Shown here: positions 1 to 6,343 of the stretch, one piece after another
How positions within the stretch are numbered: position 1 is the stretch's first letter
How the letters are laid out: each line of letters begins with the position of its first letter
Translations under genes and position numbers: made by a program
Assembly: GCA_009885275.1 (NCBI GenBank)
Contig: VFKY01000132.1
Location: 1-13,859 of the forward strand
Reading direction: 5' to 3'
Origin: Verrucomicrobiota bacterium
GTDB lineage: Bacteria; Verrucomicrobiota; Verrucomicrobiia; Verrucomicrobiales; Verrucomicrobiaceae
DNA: 13,859 nt
The notes under the pieces: generated by a model
Databases searched by the model: none
What the model was told of the DNA's origin: nothing
The model's input: only the letters and a program-made list of their open reading frames with translations

Positions 1-2
1 AT

Positions 3-227
3 GAACAAGCGCAGCAGATGGTGTCCTGCGAATGCGATGCCAAAACAAAATGCCTGCGCCGCATTGCATGGCCACTTGCCGCAGATCAGCCGCTCACAGC
101 GCTGCCCTCGGAAAAGCAAATTTCGACGGTGAATCCTACAGAGATCCCGTTACTTTGTGTGGAAGCTTGCACCCACCTTGTTTCTGCGGCACGAGAAATT
201 GCGAAGCAGAATTACGCGAAGAAGTAA
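3..227 (+). CDS. Unrecognised protein, C-terminal part only (5' end outside window)
   Basis: An open frame enters from the left edge and stops at TAA 225-227, giving about 74 residues; an internal ATG lies at 18. I do not recognise the family. The visible part has five cysteines (a C-x-C-x5-C group near its start and a later C-x3-C in LCVEACTH) and ends in a Lys-rich, helix-like tail (AAREIAKQNYAKK). A compact hairpin begins five bases after the stop, which favours this frame as a real gene end. A second open frame (32-322) overlaps it but has no such support and reads like a shadow. Too little is visible to propose a function. Confidence 0.4.
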   Translation, partial: EQAQQMVSCECDAKTKCLRRIAWPLAADQPLTALPSEKQISTVNPTEIPLLCVEACTHLVSAAREIAKQNYAKK

Positions 228-231
228 GTAG

Positions 232-251
232 AAGCGGCGCCCTCGCCGCTT
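232..251 (+). terminator. Possible terminator hairpin after the first gene
   Basis: AAGCGGCG (232-239) pairs perfectly with CGCCGCTT (244-251) around a four-base loop, CCCT. It begins five bases after the stop codon at 225-227. There is no clean T-run downstream (TGTTCGG follows), so it may be a weak intrinsic terminator or an mRNA 3'-end stabilising stem. Confidence 0.4.
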
Positions 252-328
252 GTTCGGAGCCGGAAATTTCAATCCTAATGAGTCAGTCCGTTTGCCACCT
301 AAATCCCAAGCCCTTAATCTAAGGTAAG

Positions 329-625
329 ATGAGTGTTTACGTTGATCGTTCTGAAAATCCATTTTATGGCATGCTTATGTGTCATATGATGGCGGACACG
401 CTTAGGGAGCTGCACGAGATGGCGGATAGGATCGGTATGCGTCGTGAATGGTACCAACCTAAAAGCACGCCGCATTATGATTTATGTGAAACGCGCCGTA
501 AGATTGCTATTTTGCACGGTGCCATTGAGATTGATCGTCAGCGCACGGTTGAAATCATCCGCGAATGGCGAAAGAGAAGTGAGAGGGAGCTCTTATTGCA
601 AAGAGTCGCTTTCAGTCGTGAATGA
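329..625 (+). CDS. DUF4031 domain protein
   Basis: A 98-residue protein that matches the DUF4031 pattern over most of its length. It has an MSVYVD start, a CHMMADT block (18-24), ELHEMADRIGMRREWYQ (27-43), PHYDL (48-52) and GAIEI (64-68), then a charged helical tail (about 72-98) with no clear family motif. It has no signal peptide or membrane segment, so it should be cytosolic. DUF4031 members are short conserved bacterial proteins of unknown biochemical role; the conserved His, Trp and Tyr positions suggest a binding pocket, but that is inference. The start is the ATG at 329, where the family N-terminus begins; only a weak AAGG lies upstream (about 321-324). It sits in the same direction as the NYN-domain gene 319 bases downstream. 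Confidence 0.85.
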   Translation: MSVYVDRSENPFYGMLMCHMMADTLRELHEMADRIGMRREWYQPKSTPHYDLCETRRKIAILHGAIEIDRQRTVEIIREWRKRSERELLLQRVAFSRE

Positions 626-680
626 GTGTGATTAATAAGCGTCCATCAGCGCTCCAATTCATGGGATTACTCCCGGAGGA

Positions 681-720
681 TACTGCGGTGTTTAGGTAGT
701 ATTTTTGTCAGTTTTTTTGA
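681..720 (+). terminator. Possible weak T-rich terminator after the DUF4031 gene
   Basis: TACTGC (681-686) pairs with GGTAGTA bases 696-701 (6 bp including one G-U pair) around a nine-base loop. It is followed directly by TTTTT (702-706) and a second run of seven T at 712-718. The stem is AT-rich and short, so the call is tentative. Confidence 0.35.
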
Positions 721-797
721 GGATCATTCGTTCTTATTAAAATATGACTGAGGAACTATTTATCAAAACCTTGCTTGATTGAACTTGCTTCGATAAA

Positions 798-846
798 GCG
801 GATAAGGACAACGCCGTAACAACCTAACCCCATGTTCTATATCCGC
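798..846 (+). other. Imperfect long hairpin in the 626-944 gap
   Basis: The 319-base gap between the DUF4031 and NYN genes has no ordinary gene. GCGGATA (798-804) pairs with TATCCGC (840-846), then 805-810 pairs with 833-838 (one G-U) after a single bulged A839. This gives 13 bp around a 22-base C/A-rich loop. A competing small stem can form between 843-849 and 863-868, which would place the GGAGGG at 851-856 in its loop. It could be a structured leader; I recognise no known riboswitch class here. Confidence 0.3.
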
Positions 847-860
847 ATCTGGAGGGAAGC

Positions 861-896
861 ATGATCGGTTGCAATAAGGTTTTTTTTGGTTTGTAA
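861..896 (+). CDS. Possible 11-codon leader peptide ORF
   Basis: ATG at 861 is preceded by GGAGGG at 851-856, the best-placed Shine-Dalgarno in the window, and opens an 11-codon frame, MIGCNKVFFGL, ending at TAA 894-896. Eight consecutive T (880-887) lie inside it and encode part of the Val-Phe-Phe. It sits just downstream of the hairpin at 798-846 and 48 bases before the NYN gene. It may be a leader peptide or pure chance; there is no sequence family to compare. Confidence 0.25.
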   Translation: MIGCNKVFFGL

Positions 897-944
897 TGAA
901 AAGTAATTTTCCCCCAGTAGTTTCTGTCAGCAAGAAGAGCTAGG

Positions 945-1394
945 ATGCCCATCATGGACTCACAATCACCCAGTTTTCTTCTCGTGGATGGTCACAGTGT
1001 GATCCATGCCTGGGAAGATTTGCGCCGCTTGCATTTGAAGAGTGCGCAGAGGCATCTGGCGCGATTGGAATTACTCCGATGTCTGCGGACTTATCAGGAC
1101 ATGTCGGGGATTCGTGTCATCGTGGTTTTTGATGGAACGGGAGAGCAGCTCACCGATGAACGAGAGACTCAGGGGCTTCAAATATTTTACGCGGACGTTT
1201 CTCATACGGCAGACTCGGTCATTGAGCGCCTCGTCGCAAAATATGCCAATACATATGCGATGAGGGTTGCCACGGCAGATCGTATGGAATGGGAAACAGT
1301 TCGTGCTCTGGGTGCTGAGTGGATTTCTCCCAGTGATCTTAAGTTGGAGGTGGAGCGGGCAGAAAGCGACCTGCATCGTCGCCTCAAAAAATAG
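945..1394 (+). CDS. NYN-domain ribonuclease-like protein (YacP/Rae1 type)
   Basis: A 149-residue protein with the PIN-like NYN fold of the YacP family. The expected acidic residues are visible: D15 in LVDGHSVIHAW (13-23), D63 in VVFDGTG (60-66), D90 and E94 in TADSVIERL (88-96), and D112 in VATADRMEWE (108-117). It ends in a basic, helical tail. In Bacillus subtilis the homologue Rae1 (YacP) is a ribosome-associated mRNA endonuclease; a similar RNA-cleavage role is inferred here, with the target unknown. It is cytosolic, with no signal or membrane segment. Start is uncertain between ATG 945 (AGAAGAG about eight bases upstream) and ATG 954 (TAGG upstream); both leave the domain intact. Length is close to the family norm of about 170. 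Confidence 0.8.
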   Translation: MPIMDSQSPSFLLVDGHSVIHAWEDLRRLHLKSAQRHLARLELLRCLRTYQDMSGIRVIVVFDGTGEQLTDERETQGLQIFYADVSHTADSVIERLVAKYANTYAMRVATADRMEWETVRALGAEWISPSDLKLEVERAESDLHRRLKK

Positions 1395-1413
1395 CCTTAT
1401 TAGTCCTGAACAG

Positions 1414-1441
1414 AAAAGTGCTCCTATTGGGCACGCATTTT
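1414..1441. terminator. Possible bidirectional terminator between convergent genes
   Basis: GTGCTC (1418-1423) pairs with GGGCAC (1429-1434), six pairs including one G-U, around a five-base loop. AAAA lies on the left (1414-1417) and TTTT on the right (1438-1441), so the stem can act on either strand. It lies between the convergent NYN and DUF1501 genes and touches the DUF1501 stop codon. Confidence 0.45.
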
Positions 1442-2745
1442 CACATTTCGAGTTTGTGAATCACGTTTCCATCACTTAGGGCGATTGGGCGACCGATGGA
1501 AGTCATGATTTCTTTGCTGGAATCTATACCCAGAAGGTGTTGCACAGTGGCGTGCAGATCTTCGACGTGGACAGGATCGGCTGGTGCCTCCTTCTCGCCA
1601 GTAGAATCGGTTTCCCCTATGACTCGTCCGCCCGCAAAGCCACCGCCGGCCACCAGCATACTGAACCCGCTTGGCCAGTGATCACGTCCTTCAAGCAAAT
1701 TAATTTTTGGGGTGCGTCCAAATTCACCACCGCATAGGACGATGGTGTGATCGAGAAGCCCACGGCGTTTTAGATCGCGAATCAGTGAAGCATAGGCAGC
1801 ATCAAGGATGGCCACTTGTTTGGCTTGACCTTCGGCGTTGTTCGCGTGGGTGTCCCATCCGTTAAGTGTGACTTCCACACAGCGGACGCCAGCTTCAATT
1901 AGTCGCACTGCTGCGAGGCAACCTCGTCCGAATGGTGTATCCCCATAAACAGCACGATCTGCAGTAGGCACTTTACTGACGTCGAAAGCTTTCAATTGAT
2001 CGGAGCTCATGATGCGTTGCGCCTTTTGCATGGTGACTTGGTGTAGTGTTTTAGCTTGATCAAGATCGGGTCTTCTTCCACGAGCGAAGGCGTGTTCGAT
2101 AACCTGAAGATCGGCGATGCGACGTTCCAGCCCATCCACTCCAGAGATTGGCTGCACGTCAGGTATGGGTTCAGCAGGGTCGCCGATCTGGAATGCGTCA
2201 TATTCAGCCCCTAAAAATCCCCCACGCGCAGGCCAGCGATCAGGTAGAATTGAAACATGAGTGGGAATTTCAATCTTCGCGTTAGGTAACTCGTGGCAGA
2301 TGATTGAGCCGATGGCAGGATGAGTAAGGTTTGGGATTGGTCGATAGCCGGTTTTGATGTTGTAAAATCCACGTTCGTGATCTCCTTCTTTACTAACCAT
2401 GGAGCGGATGAGTGACACGTCTTGCATGATGCTCGCGGTCTGCTCGAGTCCTGAAGCAAAGTGTAAGCCGGAGATCGCGGTGTCGATGGCTCGTACACCG
2501 CCACCGATTTTTGAATTTGGCTGCGGGTCGAAGGTGTCGAGTTGGCTCGGGCCGCCAGCTAGCCATAAAAAAATGACAGAGTGGGCAGGCTTACCCTTGG
2601 GCGCAACCTCGGCTTCCAGAGCGAGTAGTTCGGCTAGCGGAGTGAGCCACGTGAGGCCGGTCATGCCTGTGCCTTTTAGTAATGCGCGGCGCGTTAAATG
2701 GAAGTTGCTGCCGCAGGCAAAGTGAGGGTCAGGATTGGTAGTCAT
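1441..2745 (-). CDS. DUF1501 family protein, Tat-exported
   Basis: A 434-residue protein of the DUF1501 family, which has an alkaline-phosphatase/sulfatase-like fold. The N-terminus has a twin-arginine-type signal (TRRALLKG, 18-25, then a hydrophobic stretch to about 43), so it should be exported folded. Family motifs in order: AGGPSQLDTFDPQP (63-76), GWDTH (296-300), GGEFGRTPKIN (339-349) and GRDHWPSGFS (353-362). The Asp and His in these motifs are the likely metal-binding set. The precise substrate of the family is not established. It is the second gene of a minus-strand operon, 10 bases after the DUF1549/DUF1553 gene, a pairing found widely in planctomycetes and Verrucomicrobia. No Shine-Dalgarno is visible before ATG 2745, so translation may depend on coupling. 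Length and motifs look intact. Confidence 0.92.
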   Translation of the reverse strand: MTTNPDPHFACGSNFHLTRRALLKGTGMTGLTWLTPLAELLALEAEVAPKGKPAHSVIFLWLAGGPSQLDTFDPQPNSKIGGGVRAIDTAISGLHFASGLEQTASIMQDVSLIRSMVSKEGDHERGFYNIKTGYRPIPNLTHPAIGSIICHELPNAKIEIPTHVSILPDRWPARGGFLGAEYDAFQIGDPAEPIPDVQPISGVDGLERRIADLQVIEHAFARGRRPDLDQAKTLHQVTMQKAQRIMSSDQLKAFDVSKVPTADRAVYGDTPFGRGCLAAVRLIEAGVRCVEVTLNGWDTHANNAEGQAKQVAILDAAYASLIRDLKRRGLLDHTIVLCGGEFGRTPKINLLEGRDHWPSGFSMLVAGGGFAGGRVIGETDSTGEKEAPADPVHVEDLHATVQHLLGIDSSKEIMTSIGRPIALSDGNVIHKLEM

Positions 2746-2755
2746 AAAAGTTTGA

Positions 2756-4414
2756 TCAGTGATTCCAAGAAAATTCGGTGGAGTTTAAAAGTGACCAGTA
2801 AATGTCTGACATAGCGATAGACCGTGTTTTGTTCTCCTGAGTCTTGGCTAGTTTGGCAGAAAAATATTCGGCTTCCATAGTGCTCGGGCGGCGCGTTAAG
2901 ACGGCGAGATACGCGGTTTCGATGGCAGTGCTAGAGTCTGGCGCTAACAAGCTGATGCGTGCTGCGGCAGTAGTAAGCACATCGGTACCGATGTTGTTAG
3001 AGATCATATTGCCGTTCATGAGAAGCAGTCGCTGAGTGATTGTGCCGCTTTGATTACCGAATTCATCCTCTCCGACGTCACCGTAACGTTGCACAAAATT
3101 ATTAACATCAATGCTGCGCTTCAAGCGGAAGATGACATGAGTTTCTGCATCAAGTGTGTTCAGCGAGGCCGCTTGAATGACGCTTCCGGCCATCTGGTCT
3201 GGGCGTAAACGTGTCATGGGAAACGCTGCCCATTGTTGCTCTGCCTCAGTGGTGAGAAGCTTATTGGGATCAGTGGAATCACTTCGTAATTGGAAGACAC
3301 GTGTCGCAACAATCACGCGAATCAAGCGCTGCACATCGTAGCCGTGAGAGCTAAAGTCATCCGCTAAAATTTCCAAGCCGGGTGGGAACGGCCCATTTAA
3401 CGGGATCTCATCGATAGGTAATACCAACGGTCGATTCAACATAAGAGCCCAGAGTCGATTTACGAAGGTTCGTGCAAAGGGTTTGTTATCTCGCGCGGTG
3501 ACCCATTTTGCGAGGCGCTGACGCGGTGCGCCATGTTCTGGTAGAAGTTCAGGTTGCCAAGGAACGACGGCACCAATGATTTTTTCTTCTTTCTGTCGCA
3601 GGTAACGAAACTCATATTTGTCTTTTGGATCATCACAGAGCCCAGTGAGAGCAAAACCGCTCTGACCAAAGAAAGCTGCGAGTTGGTGAAAGTCCTGTTG
3701 CTTCCAATTGCTGTCTAATTTTCCATCGTGACACTGCACGCAGTCCATCTGTACACCCAGAAATGCGCGACTTACTCGCGTGGCAAGCTTGGCTTCACTT
3801 GGTCCCTTATCTGGTTCTACAGTGACAGAAATGAAATTTGATTCAGGGTTGGTGGTCCAGATCCCTTGCGCATCAATCAAAGAGCGTACGATTTGATCAT
3901 AGGGCTGATTGGCGTAAAGTTCATCGCTAAGCCATTCGACCAATCTTCTACGCCGATATACGATGAAAGGGCCATCTTCAGTGCCGACATAGACACGGGC
4001 AAGTCGCTCTGCCAGATAGTTACTACTGCGTCGATCAACAAGCAAGTGAGTGAACCACCAAGCGACGCGCTCGTCTTCAGGGTGCATTTCAAGCTCGCGA
4101 ATTTCTTGAAGAGAAGGGATGCTTCCAGTGAGCGCTAGAGAAAGGCGACGTACAATGGTCAGAGTATCGGCGCGGGATGCAGGCTGGATGTTGTTTTGAT
4201 TCCAGGCAGCTTCAAATGCAGTGTCTACAATACGTGCAGTGTTGCGAATATCCTCCTCATTCGGCAGGGCCTTCAATATGGGTTGGCTTTGAACCGCAAC
4301 GGGCAACGAAAGGAGGGAGCGCAGCTCGATAGCGGCACTACCGATGACGATTGCGAGAAGGATACTGTGGCGTAGCCAAGTGGGCCAACTACGAGAGCTG
4401 CTGAAAAATTTCAT
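2756..4414 (-). CDS. DUF1549/DUF1553 planctomycete-type cytochrome protein
   Basis: A 552-residue exported or membrane-anchored protein. A basic N-terminus is followed by a hydrophobic segment (about 15-38). The DUF1549 (PSCyt2) domain covers roughly 60-255 and holds one c-type heme motif, CVQCH (225-229), followed by the typical DFHQLAAFFGQ. The DUF1553 (PSD1) domain covers about 293-550, with FARTFVNRLWALMLNRPLV (313-331), a DEIPLNGPFPP block, and a family-like end (DIYWSLLNSTEF). Many relatives are longer and carry an extra N-terminal PSCyt1 cytochrome domain; that is absent here. Such proteins are thought to act in the periplasm with DUF1501 partners, possibly on polysaccharides, but no reaction is proven. 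It is the first gene of the operon with DUF1501 and is divergent from the membrane protein gene. Confidence 0.9.
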   Translation of the reverse strand: MKFFSSSRSWPTWLRHSILLAIVIGSAAIELRSLLSLPVAVQSQPILKALPNEEDIRNTARIVDTAFEAAWNQNNIQPASRADTLTIVRRLSLALTGSIPSLQEIRELEMHPEDERVAWWFTHLLVDRRSSNYLAERLARVYVGTEDGPFIVYRRRRLVEWLSDELYANQPYDQIVRSLIDAQGIWTTNPESNFISVTVEPDKGPSEAKLATRVSRAFLGVQMDCVQCHDGKLDSNWKQQDFHQLAAFFGQSGFALTGLCDDPKDKYEFRYLRQKEEKIIGAVVPWQPELLPEHGAPRQRLAKWVTARDNKPFARTFVNRLWALMLNRPLVLPIDEIPLNGPFPPGLEILADDFSSHGYDVQRLIRVIVATRVFQLRSDSTDPNKLLTTEAEQQWAAFPMTRLRPDQMAGSVIQAASLNTLDAETHVIFRLKRSIDVNNFVQRYGDVGEDEFGNQSGTITQRLLLMNGNMISNNIGTDVLTTAAARISLLAPDSSTAIETAYLAVLTRRPSTMEAEYFSAKLAKTQENKTRSIAMSDIYWSLLNSTEFSWNH

Positions 4415-4467
4415 AAAATAGAATGCTGCTACAGATGAGTTCGTGGATGAGACGCGGTTGATGCGAG

Positions 4468-4507
4468 ATGGTTACAAAAAGAAACATCCAGTTCTTTTGT
4501 AACCCAT
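4468..4507. promoter_or_regulatory. Interrupted inverted repeat in the divergent intergenic region
   Basis: GGTTACAAAA (4470-4479) is mirrored exactly by TTTTGTAACC (4495-4504). GAA (4481-4483) pairs with TTC (4492-4494) inside it, leaving one bulged A and an eight-base loop: 13 bp in all. Two further outer pairs are possible past a bulged C. It lies between the divergent DUF1549 and membrane-protein genes. It could be an operator for a dimeric regulator or a hairpin in the + strand leader. Its base covers the upstream ATG at 4468, which argues against that ATG as the start. Confidence 0.6.
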
Positions 4508-4539
4508 GCAGACTTCGGAGCGTCCACAAGACATCAAGC

Positions 4540-5730
4540 ATGTTCCACCTCGTTACATCCCCTACAATTTCTCAGTCTGAATCTACTATTACAGATTCTG
4601 CGTTTGAAGTGACAGTGAAGCGTGACGCTATCCCGTGGAGAATATTTAATAGGTGTACTTCAATCCTTGACTCGCTGTTTGGGTTCGCCGCTGTGATAGC
4701 TGCGCTCGCGGTGTGTTCGGTGATTCCGGTACTTAATTTTCTTAGTCTTGGTTACCTCCTGCACGTCAGCGGAACAGTTGCGCGCACCGGACGAATGCGA
4801 GACGGATTCATCGGCGTGCAGAAAGCTTCGGTGATGGGGAGTATGGTGGCGGGTATATGGTTAGTGCTATGGCCTGTGCGAATTGTGTCTGGGTTTTGGA
4901 AGGATGCGGAACTCATCGCGCCGGGTGGATCGACCGCCGCAGGATGGCACGTGGCGTTGATTGTCGTGATGGGGTTCACTTTTTTACATATTGCATGGGC
5001 ATGTATTCGTGGTGGGAAGCTGTGGCATTTTCTTTGGCCTGCGCCGATTCGCTTTTTAAAATGGCTGCGAGCGCCGGAGAAGTTTGAGAATATTCAAAAT
5101 GTCACGGCAGCGTATATTCTCAATTTACGTTTACCTTTCTATTTCTGGCTCGGTCTGCGTGGTTTCCTTGGAGCATTAATTTGGCTCTCGGTGCCAGTGG
5201 GATTGCTACTTGTGTCGACAAAGTTGCCCGCCGTCGGCGCTGCGCTTCTAGCATTGCCAGCGCTATTACTTTTATTGATTGTAGCAACTCACCTACCATT
5301 TCTTCAAACACACTTTGCTCAATGCGGGAGATTTGAGGCGATGTTTGAATGGCGCGTAGTTCGCTCTCGATTTCGCAGAGCACCGTTAGCTTTCTGGCTG
5401 GCGTTGTTGGTAACGCTGTTGTTCGCTATTCCGCTATACCTGCTGAAAATAGAGCTGACGCCTCGCGAACTGGCGTGGCTGCCCAGTCTGATTTTTGTGG
5501 TCTTCATTTTTCCGGCGCGAATACTAACTGGTTGGGCCACCAATCGTGCACTGCGTCGAGAGAAGGAATGCCACTGGATCACACAATGGCTTGGTCGGCT
5601 TGCCATCATGCCAGTGGCATTAATTTACGCTTTGGTGGTGTATCTCTCCCCCTATCTTTCTTGGAACGGTGCGTTCAGTTTACTTGAGCAGCATGCATTC
5701 CTTGTGCCTGCGCCGTTGATGGCACTTTGA
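4540..5730 (+). CDS. Polytopic integral membrane protein, unknown function
   Basis: A membrane protein of 396 residues from ATG 4540 (420 if ATG 4468 is used). In the longer numbering hydrophobic segments lie near 67-100, 122-141, 160-181, 223-249, 254-277, 306-327, 334-355 and 374-395, so about eight or nine helices. The region NFLSLGYLLHVSGTVARTG (90-108) followed by RDGFIGVQKA resembles membrane proteins I recall from PVC bacteria, but I cannot name a family with certainty. It has no ATPase, transporter or enzyme motif that I can see. I prefer ATG 4540 because the longer start sits inside the inverted repeat and adds a non-conserved-looking Cys/Arg-rich leader. Neither start has a clear Shine-Dalgarno. 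It is divergent from the DUF1549-DUF1501 operon and may be co-regulated with it. Confidence 0.75.
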   Translation: MFHLVTSPTISQSESTITDSAFEVTVKRDAIPWRIFNRCTSILDSLFGFAAVIAALAVCSVIPVLNFLSLGYLLHVSGTVARTGRMRDGFIGVQKASVMGSMVAGIWLVLWPVRIVSGFWKDAELIAPGGSTAAGWHVALIVVMGFTFLHIAWACIRGGKLWHFLWPAPIRFLKWLRAPEKFENIQNVTAAYILNLRLPFYFWLGLRGFLGALIWLSVPVGLLLVSTKLPAVGAALLALPALLLLLIVATHLPFLQTHFAQCGRFEAMFEWRVVRSRFRRAPLAFWLALLVTLLFAIPLYLLKIELTPRELAWLPSLIFVVFIFPARILTGWATNRALRREKECHWITQWLGRLAIMPVALIYALVVYLSPYLSWNGAFSLLEQHAFLVPAPLMAL

Positions 5731-5806
5731 AGAAAATGATCAAACCACATGGGCATTTGTGATTTTGATTATTGATGGGGTGATGAGTGCTACCCTGATA
5801 GGTTGG

Positions 5807-5837
5807 AGTGGGAAACGATAAGGAACCACTTGTTTTT
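5807..5837 (+). terminator. Weak terminator candidate between convergent genes
   Basis: AGTGG (5807-5811) pairs with CCACT (5826-5830) around a 14-base loop, followed by TGTTTTT (5831-5837). The stem is only five pairs, so this is a marginal candidate for ending the membrane-protein transcript before the convergent ogt gene. Confidence 0.2.
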
Positions 5838-6312
5838 AAAAGACTACTTTCTCATGATTGAGTAGCCATGCCTTTACCTTGAGTCCACCGCCGTAACCGG
5901 TCAATGATCCGTCTGCTCCAATCACGCGATGGCAGGGAACGATGATGGAGATGGGGTTGCGACCATTGGCAGTGCCTACCGCGCGCATTGCCTTGGCGTT
6001 GCCAATGGATGAAGCGATCTGGGCATAACTCCGTGTTTGGCCATAAGGTATTTTTTCCAACGCTCGCCAGACGCATTCTTGGAATGATGTACCACTGAAT
6101 TTCAATGGAATATTAAACTTTTGGAGCTTGCCCGCGAAGTAGGCGTCAAGTTGTTGATGAATAGCCTTAAATGCAGATTCATCGCGTTTCCATGTAGGGG
6201 CGATGGTTGATGAGTGCTTTTCCCCATCAAACCACAAACCTGTAAGCAGTTTGTCTTCTTGAGTGAGAATGATGCTCCCCGAAGGACTCTGATATTGAGA
6301 GTATGAGATCAT
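5836..6312 (-). CDS. ogt: Methylated-DNA--protein-cysteine methyltransferase (Ogt type)
   Basis: A suicide DNA-repair protein that moves the alkyl group from O6-alkylguanine (and O4-alkylthymine) in DNA to its own cysteine. The active-site PCHRV motif is intact, with Cys127 counted from ATG 6312. Around it are the DNA-binding helix SYAQIASSIG, the RAVGTANGRNPISIIV block that carries the Arg finger and Asn hinge, and the C-terminal LTGYGGGLKVKAWLLNHE. At 158 residues it matches single-domain Ogt proteins (about 165-171); there is no Ada-type regulatory domain. An upstream GTG at 6360 would add 16 residues and overlap the pilT-like gene by 17 bases. I choose ATG 6312 because MISYSQYQSPSGSI fits the family N-terminus. 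It is last in the minus-strand cluster and may be co-transcribed with the pilT genes. Confidence 0.93.
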   Translation of the reverse strand: MISYSQYQSPSGSIILTQEDKLLTGLWFDGEKHSSTIAPTWKRDESAFKAIHQQLDAYFAGKLQKFNIPLKFSGTSFQECVWRALEKIPYGQTRSYAQIASSIGNAKAMRAVGTANGRNPISIIVPCHRVIGADGSLTGYGGGLKVKAWLLNHEKVVF

Positions 6313-6343
6313 ACGGAGCCCATTTATTTTGCTAGGAGCTATA

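Noticed and set aside
32..322. 96-codon + strand frame overlapping the left-edge gene
   Set aside because: It runs through the hairpin at 232-251 and has low-complexity Cys/Pro/Arg composition typical of a shifted frame. The alternative frame ending at 227 is better supported.
773..796. Short direct repeat CTTGCTT in the 626-944 gap
   Set aside because: Two seven-base copies about 14 bases apart in AT-rich DNA can easily arise by chance, and no third copy is seen.
2050..2062. Palindrome CTTGATCAAG resembling the one at 11857-11868
   Set aside because: It lies within the DUF1501 coding region, encodes Asp-Gln-Ala-Lys in the family frame, and is not near a promoter, so a chance match is likely.
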